Below, one piece after another: positions 1 to 8,125 of a stretch of DNA of 64,000 nt. This stretch comes from Winogradskyella sp. Its GTDB lineage: Bacteria; Bacteroidota; Bacteroidia; Flavobacteriales; Flavobacteriaceae. The translations under genes and the position numbers were made by a program. Within the stretch, counting starts at the first letter, position 1, and every line of letters starts with the position of its first letter. The stretch spans positions 124,001-188,000 of the forward strand of contig SHBX01000001.1 of NCBI GenBank assembly GCA_004211785.1. The letters are read 5' to 3'. Under the pieces are notes generated by a model. That model was not told the origin of the DNA and ran no database searches. It was given only the letters and a program-made list of their open reading frames with translations.

Positions 1-10
1 TAAAAAAGAA

Positions 11-34
11 AATGCTAGGCGTTAACCTAGCATT
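11..34 (-). terminator. Rho-independent terminator of the response regulator
   Basis: Perfect 9-bp inverted repeat (arms 11-19 and 26-34, loop 20-25). It is followed on the minus strand by a T-rich tract and lies 20 bases past the stop of the response regulator gene at 55. Confidence 0.75.
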
Positions 35-54
35 AACCAAGCGTATATATTGTA

Positions 55-741
55 TTAACTTACTTTAAATTCCAAGCCAACATTTCTAATGCTTTCTATA
101 GCTATAGATGAATCTAGTTTAAAATACTTACGAAGTCTACTAATAAAAACATCCATACTTCTACCAGAGAAAAAATCATCATTTTCCCAAACGGCTTTTA
201 AGATGTCTTCTCGTTTGAGTAATTGGTTTTTATGATTAAAAAGAAAAAGGATGAGTTCACCTTCTTTTTGAGTGAGCTGTTTTTTGTAATCTTTACACGT
301 TAACTCTAGGCGCTTAGTGTCTAAGTTGTAATTGCCAATTTTTATGGTCTCTGATAGTTGTAGTTGACTATTCGCTTTTTCTGTACGTTTTAAAATATTT
401 TGAAGTCGTAACACCAACTCATCTGCTTCAAAAGGTTTTACGATGTAATCATCGGCGCCAAGTTTAAGACCTCGAATTTTATCTTCCTTTAGTTTTCTGG
501 CAGTTAAGAATATAAAAGGTGTTTCAGGCTTTATATCTATAGCTTTTTCAGCAAGAGAAAAACCATCTAGTTTAGGCATCATAACGTCAAAAACACAGAT
601 GTTAAATGTGTCTGTTTTAAAGCGTTCCAAAGCAGCTTCACCATCTTTTTCCCAAGTGACTTGATATCCTGAAATTTCTAGATATTGTTTTAAAATATTT
701 CCAAAATCAACATCGTCTTCAGCTAATAAAATCTGTTTCAT
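55..741 (-). CDS. OmpR/PhoB-family response regulator
   Basis: DNA-binding response regulator of a two-component system, 228 residues, normal for the family. The receiver domain (about 1-120) has the acidic pair Asp9/Asp10, the phospho-acceptor Asp52 in FDVMMPKLDG, the switch Thr80 and Lys102 of VKPF. A linker leads to an OmpR-type winged helix (about 130-228) with the usual GRSMDVFISRLRKY recognition stretch. It lies 20 bases downstream of the partner histidine kinase and is surely co-transcribed with it. The pair resembles the RprX/RprY type common in Bacteroidota; the regulon cannot be read from this sequence. A terminator follows directly. Confidence 0.95.
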   Translation of the reverse strand: MKQILLAEDDVDFGNILKQYLEISGYQVTWEKDGEAALERFKTDTFNICVFDVMMPKLDGFSLAEKAIDIKPETPFIFLTARKLKEDKIRGLKLGADDYIVKPFEADELVLRLQNILKRTEKANSQLQLSETIKIGNYNLDTKRLELTCKDYKKQLTQKEGELILFLFNHKNQLLKREDILKAVWENDDFFSGRSMDVFISRLRKYFKLDSSIAIESIRNVGLEFKVS

Positions 742-761
742 CTGTTTTTTTATTATGCTAA

Positions 762-2153
762 TTAATTAAATGGAATGGTTAAAATAAAGGTGCTGCCTTT
801 GCCTACCTTACTGTCTAGTTTTATATGACCTTGGTGTGCTTTAATAATTTGGTTAGTATAGTATAGGCCTAGCCCAAGTCCTTTTACGTCATGGATTTCT
901 TTATTTCCTGCACGGAAAAACTTTTCGAAAATTTGTTTTTGATCTTTATCAGAGATGCCAATACCGTTGTCTTTAATTGAAATTTTTAAAGCGTTTTTTA
1001 CATTAATTTTGCAATCAATTACTAGAGTGCTTCCCGAATATTTTACGGCATTTTCTAAAATATTAAGTAGCGCTGTAGTAAAGTAAAACTTATCAAGATT
1101 TATAGTTTTGGTTTTTCCAGAAAACTGTCTATTTATAATAATGTTTTCAGCGTTTATTGACAATTCAAAATCATCTAAAACCGTATTGATGTAATTTTCT
1201 ATAACAACATTTTCTTTATGGAGTTTAATTTCTCGATAACCCAAACTGTTATTTAATACTTGGTCAATTAGTTTTTGTAACCGTTTGTTTTGTCGCTCAA
1301 TAGTATTCACGGTATTATCAATAAACTGGGGCTGTTGTTTTACTTCATCATTTTTTAGCATTTTGGTAGCTAAAGTCAAAGTTGCCAAAGGTGTTTTGAG
1401 CTCGTGTGTAATATTATTGACAAAGTCGGTTTTGATATCGGCTATTTTCTTTTGAGTGATTAAACTTTTAATTGAATAATATAGTAGTCCAATTACAAAC
1501 GCAAATATGAGTAGAGAAAATAATAGCAAACTCAGCATTTGTTTTAAGACTATATTTTTCCATCCAGCAATATCAATTTCGTCTTCAGTTAGGAACAATA
1601 AATAGAATGTAACTTCTTTATTTATATTATTTATTACTCGGTTAGAAGTATGGTCTGTTTCCCATGAAGTATTGCTAATCCTTATGGCGCTATCTTTATC
1701 AATAGTGTCGCCGATAACAATCTGTTTCTGCGCTTTTGAAGTATCAAAAAGAGTATCGTTTTGTATGGAGTCTAAAATTACAATTGCTTTTACTTTTTTA
1801 TGAAATTTAATACCATAAGGAATATTTTTTTTCACTAATTCCTTTTGGTATTCTTTTCGGTAAATCTCATTAATAGAATCTATGACAAATTCTAATCCAT
1901 TAATTACATCATTCTTTTTTGCATTACCAATTTTATAATCTGCTAACTTCTCTAAAAAGTTTTCTCGCCAAAAATCAGTCAGAGAATCTAAAGCTGGTGA
2001 GAAGTCATCTATTTTTGACACAGATTTTCTTGTTTCGCTTATAAATGCATCTTTTTTAAGCTTATATGTATTATTTATTAAATAGCCTTGAATAATTGAA
2101 AGTGCAATTAATCCAAAGATTGAAGCTATAATTAAAACATTGACTTTTTTCAT
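762..2153 (-). CDS. Two-component sensor histidine kinase
   Basis: Inner-membrane sensor kinase, 463 residues. A first membrane segment (about 5-27) and a second (about 203-228) flank an extracytoplasmic sensor region of roughly 175 residues without a domain I recognise. A HisKA region follows with His250 in the H-box NNITHELKTPLATL, then a HATPase_c domain with N-box around 362-372, G1 box DNGIGI (395-400) and G2 box GLGLGL (425-430). All catalytic boxes are intact. It is first in a pair with the response regulator at 55-741. The upstream region holds a short ORF and a terminator-like hairpin through which its transcript would have to pass. Confidence 0.95.
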   Translation of the reverse strand: MKKVNVLIIASIFGLIALSIIQGYLINNTYKLKKDAFISETRKSVSKIDDFSPALDSLTDFWRENFLEKLADYKIGNAKKNDVINGLEFVIDSINEIYRKEYQKELVKKNIPYGIKFHKKVKAIVILDSIQNDTLFDTSKAQKQIVIGDTIDKDSAIRISNTSWETDHTSNRVINNINKEVTFYLLFLTEDEIDIAGWKNIVLKQMLSLLLFSLLIFAFVIGLLYYSIKSLITQKKIADIKTDFVNNITHELKTPLATLTLATKMLKNDEVKQQPQFIDNTVNTIERQNKRLQKLIDQVLNNSLGYREIKLHKENVVIENYINTVLDDFELSINAENIIINRQFSGKTKTINLDKFYFTTALLNILENAVKYSGSTLVIDCKINVKNALKISIKDNGIGISDKDQKQIFEKFFRAGNKEIHDVKGLGLGLYYTNQIIKAHQGHIKLDSKVGKGSTFILTIPFN

Positions 2154-2174
2154 ACGATGTCCTAAGTTAAAAAT

Positions 2175-2240
2175 AAAACAGAGTTTATAGTTTTAAGATT
2201 GATTGATTTTTTTGATTGATGACGTTATAAACTCTGTTTT
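2175..2240 (-). terminator. Terminator-like hairpin upstream of the kinase gene (possible attenuator)
   Basis: Perfect 15-bp inverted repeat (2175-2189 and 2226-2240) with a 36-base loop. On the minus strand the second arm ends in TTTT and runs on into ATTTTTAA, so it looks like an intrinsic terminator. It sits between the stop of the 28-codon ORF (2256) and the ATG of the kinase (2153). The large loop weakens the call as a strong terminator. Confidence 0.55.
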
Positions 2241-2255
2241 GAAAAATTGAAACCA

Positions 2256-2342
2256 TTACCTAAAGCGTCTTTTTGTATTCCAGTTATGCGCTTTGGTTCT
2301 TTGGTCTCTTTCTGTGATTTGATTGTTGTTTAAAGTTCTCAT
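2256..2342 (-). CDS. Short ORF upstream of the two-component system (28 codons)
   Basis: ATG at 2342 and TAA at 2256-2258 encode a 28-residue, very basic and Asn/Gln-rich peptide beginning MRTLNNNQITERDQ and ending NTKRRFR. It has no membrane segment or signal peptide. A perfect -7 element lies 27 bases upstream and a terminator-like hairpin follows the stop. It may be a leader peptide controlling readthrough into the kinase gene or an independent small protein. I recognise no family. A 28-codon frame can arise by chance, so the support is mainly positional. Confidence 0.4.
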   Translation of the reverse strand: MRTLNNNQITERDQRTKAHNWNTKRRFR

Positions 2343-2368
2343 GATTAAATGATTTTTGATTGATGATA

Positions 2369-2376
2369 CAAATCTA
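2369..2376 (-). promoter_or_regulatory. -7 promoter element for the 28-codon ORF and two-component operon
   Basis: The minus strand reads TAGATTTG, a match to the Bacteroidota -7 consensus TAnnTTTG, placing a start of transcription near 2363. No clear -33 TTG was found at standard spacing. Confidence 0.5.
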
Positions 2377-2406
2377 GAACAGTAATTTTAGAAAAATGCA
2401 GAAAAT

Positions 2407-2435
2407 AAGAAGGTTAACCTTGCGTTAACCTTCTT
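2407..2435 (-). terminator. Terminator of the small secreted protein gene
   Basis: Perfect 12-bp inverted repeat (2407-2418 and 2424-2435) around a 5-base loop, followed on the minus strand by a T-rich tract. It lies about 75 bases past the stop at 2509. Its arms contain GTTAAC, which also occurs in the loop of the terminator hairpin at 11-34. Confidence 0.7.
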
Positions 2436-2508
2436 AGATATCTTATTTAGGGGAGAATAAATATTATAGTAAACCAATTTTGCAAGAAGTTTAAAAGTGT
2501 GCTCCGAG

Positions 2509-2880
2509 TTATTTTTTGTTTTTAGACACTATTCTTTTTAAAACCGTTTCATATCCGTTTTGATAATACTTTAAAGCATCTTTATTATTAGCTATAAGTT
2601 CTAAATCTACACCTCGTGATGGTTCGGTAAGTGTAGTTTCATTTTTTACAACTAATGGGTCTTTAGAAAACTCAGTGACAATATACATTTTGTCGTTTTC
2701 TTTTACGATTTCTAATTCGAAGTTTGCCTCTTCCATTAGGTATTTACCGACAAACTTTGCGAGACTACTACTTTGAGTTTGAGTTTGTAATGTTTCTTTT
2801 TCAATCGTTTTTGTCTGACTATAAGCAATAGTTTGAGCAAATAAGATAATAACTGTGATAAGTTGAATTAAAGTTTTCAT
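2509..2880 (-). CDS. Small secreted protein of unknown function
   Basis: A 123-residue protein with a signal peptide (hydrophobic 3-17, likely cleavage after AYS). The open frame extends a further 31 codons upstream, but the start at 2880 is preferred because MKTLIQLITVIILF begins a normal signal peptide and the longer N-terminus does not. The mature part has a segment that looks like a small beta domain (GKYLMEEANFELEIV, then KMYIVTEFSKDPLVV), as seen in bacterial domains that score peptide or ligand effects, followed by a basic C-terminus. I cannot name a family. It stands alone on the minus strand and is divergent from the LytS gene. Confidence 0.8.
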   Translation of the reverse strand: MKTLIQLITVIILFAQTIAYSQTKTIEKETLQTQTQSSSLAKFVGKYLMEEANFELEIVKENDKMYIVTEFSKDPLVVKNETTLTEPSRGVDLELIANNKDALKYYQNGYETVLKRIVSKNKK

Positions 2881-3067
2881 AATACTTTTATTTTTAAAAT
2901 TAATAGTCCAAAAATGAAGCATAAGACCAATTTCTGCAATAAAGAATGATGAATGCTTTAAGAAAAATGACAAACGTATTTTTATTCATTAATCATTAAA
3001 AAAAACCTATTGAAACTCAAAATTTCACCTTTCATCATTAAAATGAGAGCATTTACACTACATAAAC

Positions 3068-3075
3068 TACTTTTG
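3068..3075 (+). promoter_or_regulatory. -7 promoter element of the LytS/LytTR operon
   Basis: TACTTTTG matches TAnnTTTG and ends 19 bases before the ATG at 3095. No TTG at standard -33 spacing is visible. Confidence 0.5.
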
Positions 3076-3094
3076 AATAAAACTAAATTACATA

Positions 3095-4075
3095 ATGAGT
3101 AAGATAGACCAGTTGATAGACAATAAGTTACTACAAAACATCATAGTTTGGGTGTTTATTTTTCTTATAGCAATGGTTTCTATACAGTCAGATAATGTAA
3201 TGTTATCGGCATTTTTAACCGTGTTATTCCTGTCAATTCCAGTATACATACACAATCTCAAAATTTTACCCTTATTTTTTAGTAACAATAAATGGCTAGG
3301 TTTGCTGTTTTTTGCATTGAATATTATGGTATGGACGTTTGTAAGCGTCTATTTTGTTGTTAAGACCATATTGCCGTTTGAATGGAGAATGGTTTATAAT
3401 ATGATGGGTATTTTGGTATTTGTACTGTTTGTAAGTTCTGCCTTAAAAGTAGCTAGAGATAGTTTTATAAGACGCCAAGAAGAGAAAGAAGCTGAATTAA
3501 AATTACTAAAAGCACAACTCAATCCACACTTCCTCTTTAATACCTTAAATAATCTGTACGGATTATCAGTTATAAAGTCTCATAAGTTGCCAAGTTTAAT
3601 GTTGAAACTATCAGACCTATTACGCTATAGTCTCTACGAAACTAAGGAAACTTATGTACCACTTCAAAAGGAAGTTACTTATCTAGAAAATTATATGGCG
3701 CTAGAAAAGATACGTTTAGAGAATAAGACAACTATTAAATTTTTAAAATCTGGCGACTTCATGACAAAGCAAATAGCTCCAATGTTATTGATAGTATTTG
3801 TAGAGAACGCCTTTAAGCACTTGGGGAATAATTCTGAAACAGAAAATTATGTTGAAGTTAATTTGAAGACTGAGAACGATACATTAACATTGATGTGTAA
3901 AAATTCTTTTGACGCATCGATAAAGAATGGTGTTAATATAGAAAAAGGTAAATCGGGTATTGGACTTCAGAATGTAAAGAAACGTTTGGCTTTACTTTAT
4001 CTGGAAAAGCACAAATTGAATATTACAGAAAATAAAAATGATTTTACTGTCGAATTAACACTTCAATTGATATGA
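3095..4075 (+). CDS. LytS/YehU-type sensor histidine kinase
   Basis: Membrane sensor kinase of 326 residues. Four hydrophobic segments lie in about 1-125, followed by a short coiled stretch and the His_kinase domain (PF06580 type) with the signature KAQLNPHFLFNTLNNLY; the phospho-acceptor is His145. A HATPase_c-like C-terminus follows, with the N-box FVENAFKH and GIGLQNVKKRL. No separate sensor domain is present, so the signal is probably read by the membrane part. Its stop overlaps the start of the LytTR regulator by four bases (ATGA), showing translational coupling. Signal and targets are unknown. Confidence 0.93.
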   Translation: MSKIDQLIDNKLLQNIIVWVFIFLIAMVSIQSDNVMLSAFLTVLFLSIPVYIHNLKILPLFFSNNKWLGLLFFALNIMVWTFVSVYFVVKTILPFEWRMVYNMMGILVFVLFVSSALKVARDSFIRRQEEKEAELKLLKAQLNPHFLFNTLNNLYGLSVIKSHKLPSLMLKLSDLLRYSLYETKETYVPLQKEVTYLENYMALEKIRLENKTTIKFLKSGDFMTKQIAPMLLIVFVENAFKHLGNNSETENYVEVNLKTENDTLTLMCKNSFDASIKNGVNIEKGKSGIGLQNVKKRLALLYLEKHKLNITENKNDFTVELTLQLI

Positions 4076-4770
4076 AAACTTTAAAATGCATCATAGCTGA
4101 TGACGAACCTATAGCTAGAGATATTGTAGAAAACTATATTGCAGAAATTCCTTACTTGAAGTTAAGTGCATCTTGTAAAAATGCATTTGAGGTATTAGAT
4201 GTTCTTCAGAAAGAACCTGTTGATATATTGTTTTTAGATATCAATATGCCTAAACTATCGGGTTTAAGTATGTTACGAACCTTACAACACAAACCAGAAG
4301 TTATTGTAACAACTGCTTATCCAGAATATGCTATTGAAGGTTTTGAACTCTCTGTAACTGATTATTTGTTGAAGCCCTTTTCACTCGAGCGTTTTTTACA
4401 AGCTGTAATGAAGGTTAAGAAAAATTTCATCTCTGAACCTCAGCCCCAAAACTCTCAAGAGATAGGCGATAAATTTATTTTTGTAAAAAGTGACAAGAAG
4501 CTTATTAAAATTGTAATAGAAGCTATTAGTCATATTGAAGCTTATGGTAATTATGTAAAAATCCATACTCAAGAAATGATATTAACAGCACAAACACTAA
4601 CCGACATTTTAGAGACATTACCTCCCCAGTTTTTGCGTATTCATAAGTCGTTTGCCATCAATTTTAATCATTTAAAGCTAATTGATGCTAATCAAGCAGT
4701 TATGAAAACCAATGAAAAATTACCGATAGGTAAATCTTATAAAAAACAGCTACTTAAAAAAACACTTTAG
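4072..4770 (+). CDS. LytTR-family response regulator
   Basis: A 232-residue two-domain regulator. The receiver domain (1-120) has Asp10/Asp11, the phospho-acceptor Asp56 in FLDINMP, Thr86 region TTAYPEYA and Lys of LLKPFS. The C-terminal LytTR DNA-binding domain (about 130-232) contains ISHIEAYGNYVKIHT and FLRIHKSFAIN, typical of AgrA/LytR-type beta-fold binders. It overlaps the LytS gene by four bases and is its cognate partner. LytTR proteins usually bind direct repeats upstream of few targets; none stands out nearby. Confidence 0.94.
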   Translation: MKTLKCIIADDEPIARDIVENYIAEIPYLKLSASCKNAFEVLDVLQKEPVDILFLDINMPKLSGLSMLRTLQHKPEVIVTTAYPEYAIEGFELSVTDYLLKPFSLERFLQAVMKVKKNFISEPQPQNSQEIGDKFIFVKSDKKLIKIVIEAISHIEAYGNYVKIHTQEMILTAQTLTDILETLPPQFLRIHKSFAINFNHLKLIDANQAVMKTNEKLPIGKSYKKQLLKKTL

Positions 4771-4814
4771 AATTTCATAACTACTTCAAGGTATGCATAT
4801 AGTGGGTTGGAGGT

Positions 4815-5807
4815 TTAAACATTTAGAATTTTAACCACATCTTTAGCGAAATAACTTGCTATAATATCTGCACCAGCGCGTTTAATAGATGTGATTTGCT
4901 CTAGCATTACCGCATCATGGTCTAACCAACCTTTTTCTGCTGCAGCTTTTAGCATCGCATATTCGCCAGAAACTTGGTAAACAGCAATGGGCACATCAAA
5001 ACTATTTCTAATATCACGAACAATATCTAAGTAAGACAATCCTGGTTTTACCATAACGATATCGGCGCCTTCGTTAATATCCATTTCAGTTTCACGAATA
5101 GCTTCTTCGCGGTTAGCGAAATCCATTTGATAGGTTTTTTTGTCTTTTGGAATATTTTGAATATTTACAGGAGCTGAATCTAAAGCATCTCTAAAAGGAC
5201 CATAAAAAGCAGAAGCATATTTGGCAGAATAACTCATAATACCAACATCAATTAAGTTTGATTGGTCTAAAGCTTCTCTAATGCCTAGAATTCTGCCATC
5301 CATCATATCACTAGGTGCTACAAAATCAGCACCCGCTTCAGCATGAGAAACACTCATTTCGGCTAAAACTTCCACGGTAGTATCGTTAATGATTTTCCCA
5401 TTTTCAATAATACCATCATGGCCATAAGACGAAAAAGGATCGAGTGCCACATCCGTCATCACCAACATATCTGGACAAACGGACTTCACAGTTTTAATAG
5501 CGCGTTGCATTAAGCCTTCATGGTTTAAAGCTTCTGTACCTTTGTTGTCTTTAAGATTGTCAGACACTTTTACAAAAAGTAAAACTGATTTTAAGCCCAA
5601 ACTCCAAAGTGTTTTGACTTCATCTTTAAGTAAGTCCAAACTGTATCGATAGTAGTTAGGCATAGACCCAATTTCTTCTTTAACGCCTGAGCCTTCAACT
5701 ACAAAAAGTGGTACTAAAAAGTCGTTTGGAGAGATATACGTTTCTCTTACTAAACTTCTAATAGTTTCATTAGTTCTTAATCTTCGGTTTCTTCTTATTG
5801 GGAACAT
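4815..5807 (-). CDS. hemB: Delta-aminolevulinic acid dehydratase (porphobilinogen synthase)
   Basis: Cytosolic enzyme that condenses two 5-aminolevulinate molecules to porphobilinogen, the second committed haem step. The 330-residue length is usual. The two active-site lysines are visible, Lys196 in SYSAKYAS and Lys254 in MVKPG. The metal-site loop reads DVALDPFSSYGHDG (119-132), with Asp and Ser where zinc enzymes have cysteines. By family knowledge this points to a magnesium-type enzyme that does not need catalytic zinc. It is the last gene of the haem operon, 13 bases after hemF. Confidence 0.97.
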   Translation of the reverse strand: MFPIRRNRRLRTNETIRSLVRETYISPNDFLVPLFVVEGSGVKEEIGSMPNYYRYSLDLLKDEVKTLWSLGLKSVLLFVKVSDNLKDNKGTEALNHEGLMQRAIKTVKSVCPDMLVMTDVALDPFSSYGHDGIIENGKIINDTTVEVLAEMSVSHAEAGADFVAPSDMMDGRILGIREALDQSNLIDVGIMSYSAKYASAFYGPFRDALDSAPVNIQNIPKDKKTYQMDFANREEAIRETEMDINEGADIVMVKPGLSYLDIVRDIRNSFDVPIAVYQVSGEYAMLKAAAEKGWLDHDAVMLEQITSIKRAGADIIASYFAKDVVKILNV

Positions 5808-5820
5808 ATTTTTTATCTTA

Positions 5821-6723
5821 TTATACCCAATCGACAGGGTTTTGTAATATTTTAATTAATCGCTCTTCCTCACTTCCTTTCTCAGGATTATGGTCGTAAA
5901 CCCATTGTACATGTGGTGGTAAGCTCATGAGAATACTTTCAATACGGCCATTAGTTTTCAGGCCAAATAAAGTGCCTTTGTCATGTACCAAATTAAATTC
6001 TACATAACGTCCACGACGAATTTCTTGCCAATTGCGTTGTGCTTCGGTATAGTCTAAATCTTTTCTTTTCTCTACAATAGGAACATAAGCATCAAGGAAA
6101 CTATCACCAACTTCGGTCACAAAGTTATACCAATCTTGCATTTGCATTGCCCCATTAGCTTTGCAATAATCAAAAAACAAGCCTCCAATACCACGACCTT
6201 CATTTCTATGAGCATTGTAAAAATACTCGTCACAACGCGCTTTGTATTTTGGGTAAAACTCAGCATTATGTTTATCACAAGCGATTTTACAAACTTGATG
6301 AAAATGTTTAGCGTCTTCATCAAATAAATAATATGGCGTTAAGTCTTGTCCACCACCAAACCATTGGTCAGCAATATTTCCATCGGTATCATACATTTCA
6401 AAATAGCGCCAATTGGCATGTACAGTTGGCACCATCGGATTTTTAGGATGTAAAACTAGGCTCAAACCACAGGCAAAGAAGTTAGCATCAGCTACGCCAA
6501 AATGTTGCTGCATGGTTTTAGGCAATTTGCCATGTACAGCAGAAATATTTACACCGCCTTTTTCAAAAACACGACCATTTTCTATAACTCGTGTACGTCC
6601 ACCGCCACCTTCTGGGCGTTTCCATAAATCTTCTTGAAATTGAGCAACACCATCAATTTCCTCAAGTTTTGAGATGATGCAATCTTGTAAAATTTGTATG
6701 TATTCGTAAAATTTATCTTTCAT
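5821..6723 (-). CDS. hemF: Oxygen-dependent coproporphyrinogen III oxidase
   Basis: Converts coproporphyrinogen III to protoporphyrinogen IX by oxidative decarboxylation with molecular oxygen. The 300-residue length matches bacterial HemF. Conserved blocks are VHANWRYFE (101-109), WFGGGQDLTPYY (121-132) and HRNEGRGIGGLFFDY (172-186). The start overlaps the stop of the preceding acetyltransferase by four bases, so the two are translationally coupled. Using the oxygen-dependent form in the main operon indicates an aerobic lifestyle; an anaerobic HemN could exist elsewhere. Confidence 0.97.
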   Translation of the reverse strand: MKDKFYEYIQILQDCIISKLEEIDGVAQFQEDLWKRPEGGGGRTRVIENGRVFEKGGVNISAVHGKLPKTMQQHFGVADANFFACGLSLVLHPKNPMVPTVHANWRYFEMYDTDGNIADQWFGGGQDLTPYYLFDEDAKHFHQVCKIACDKHNAEFYPKYKARCDEYFYNAHRNEGRGIGGLFFDYCKANGAMQMQDWYNFVTEVGDSFLDAYVPIVEKRKDLDYTEAQRNWQEIRRGRYVEFNLVHDKGTLFGLKTNGRIESILMSLPPHVQWVYDHNPEKGSEEERLIKILQNPVDWV

Positions 6724-7253
6724 TTATATAATTCAAACAGCTCCATATCTAATGGTTTTTCGCCTGGAGGTGTATATTCTTCTTTAAGCGTCTCAATCCA
6801 CTTAAAATTATTTTTTTCTGCAACCTTAACGCTTCCAACATTAGTTTTATGCACTATAATTTGAAGTATTTCTAAACCCAAGTTTTCAAACGCATGTTTT
6901 GATAATGCCTTTACGGATTGAGAGATTAAGCCTTTGTTCTCAAAACTATAGCCGATGCAGTAAGCAAATTCGCCTTGCTTTTTATCCCAATTGAGTTCTT
7001 TTATATAGATAAGTCCAGCAAGCTGTCTAGTTTCAGAGTGTTTTAACGTAAATAAAAAGACTTCTTTGTTTTCAAACGCTTTGACTTTTCCTTCAACAAA
7101 ATATTGAGACAATGTTGGACTTAAATTTTGCTTAAGTGTTTCAGGGAAATAGCGCTTAAAACGGTCTTCATTTGCAACGGCTAAATCACAAATCTTCCAA
7201 GCATCTCCAGCATGCACAGGGTTGATTTCGTAACCGTTGAATTGAGCTACCAT
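6720..7253 (-). CDS. GNAT-family N-acetyltransferase (RimJ/RimL type)
   Basis: A 177-residue GNAT protein. Conserved features are the beta-4/beta-5 core (LAGLIYIKELNWDKKQGEFAY) and the acetyl-CoA-side region with GLISQSVKALSKHAFENL and VHKTNVGSVKVAEKN, typical of RimJ/RimL-like enzymes that modify N-terminal or small-molecule amines. The substrate is unknown. It sits inside the haem operon, sharing one base with the stop of the EI24 gene upstream and four with hemF downstream. Whether it serves haem synthesis or is only a passenger cannot be decided from sequence. Confidence 0.9.
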   Translation of the reverse strand: MVAQFNGYEINPVHAGDAWKICDLAVANEDRFKRYFPETLKQNLSPTLSQYFVEGKVKAFENKEVFLFTLKHSETRQLAGLIYIKELNWDKKQGEFAYCIGYSFENKGLISQSVKALSKHAFENLGLEILQIIVHKTNVGSVKVAEKNNFKWIETLKEEYTPPGEKPLDMELFELYK

Positions 7254-8041
7254 TATCTATTTTCTATTATTTCAAAGGGTTCAAAACCAATATGTTCGCC
7301 TTCATCATCATCAAATAATAAATCTACAGCAATAACAGATGCTGAAGTAACACTTAAAGGTAATACCAAAATGACACCGATTACGGGTATAAATAATAAG
7401 AGTAAAAAGCCAATACCATTACCTATGGCTAAACCTCTGTTTTTTCTGATAAAAGCCACACTTTCTTTATATGAAAAATGACGCTCTAATGTATAATCCA
7501 TATTCCCAAAGCCTGCATAATACGCCTGAACAATAAATAATAATGCTGTTGAAAATATGTTTACAACAGGAATAAACTTAAGTAGAAGAATAGGAATTGT
7601 ATACAGCAATTCTTTAGATAAATTTCGAAATCCTAATCGAATACTTCTCAATAATTGTTGTGCGAAAGATGCTTTAATTCGTTTTTCGGCAGGTTGTCCT
7701 GTATAATATTCTTCAATTTTCTCTGAAACAGGACTCATAAATGGCGCTGATAATGCCATGATGATGTGTTTAAACATAATAAGCCCTATAGCAAAAATAA
7801 CAATTCCAGCTATAAAAGTTGAAATTGCAGTGAACGTGGCTTTGCCCAAATCCCAAGGCCAAATCCCGGCAATCCATTCGCCTAAATTATCTGAAAGCCC
7901 ATAAGCTGTTACAAATATCAAAATAAAAACAGCTAGACTTATAAGCATTGGAATAACAAAGTACTTCCATAATTTTAGTTTAGAAATTAAACCATAAGCA
8001 CCCGAATAAACTTGTAGTCCTTTGAGTATATTTTGAATCAT
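7253..8041 (-). CDS. EI24/CysZ-like integral membrane protein
   Basis: A 262-residue inner-membrane protein with about five to six hydrophobic segments (around 27-50, 65-95, 150-180, 205-235) and the EI24-type stretches APFMSPVSEKIEEYY and YAGFGNMDYTLERHFSYKESV. Family members include the sulfate transporter CysZ, but no cys genes are near, so transport of another solute or a purely structural role is possible. It lies in the haem operon between hemE and the acetyltransferase, with an 84-base gap on the hemE side and a one-base overlap on the other. Confidence 0.85.
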   Translation of the reverse strand: MIQNILKGLQVYSGAYGLISKLKLWKYFVIPMLISLAVFILIFVTAYGLSDNLGEWIAGIWPWDLGKATFTAISTFIAGIVIFAIGLIMFKHIIMALSAPFMSPVSEKIEEYYTGQPAEKRIKASFAQQLLRSIRLGFRNLSKELLYTIPILLLKFIPVVNIFSTALLFIVQAYYAGFGNMDYTLERHFSYKESVAFIRKNRGLAIGNGIGFLLLLFIPVIGVILVLPLSVTSASVIAVDLLFDDDEGEHIGFEPFEIIENR

Positions 8042-8125
8042 CTTTTTTAGTTTTTGATTAATAGAGCTTATCTACTAAACAAGACGCATAAACCGATAAT
8101 GTGTTACGCGAAAAGCCGCTACAAT

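Noticed and set aside
6117-6323. Open frame antisense within hemF
   Set aside because: A shadow of the strongly conserved hemF frame.
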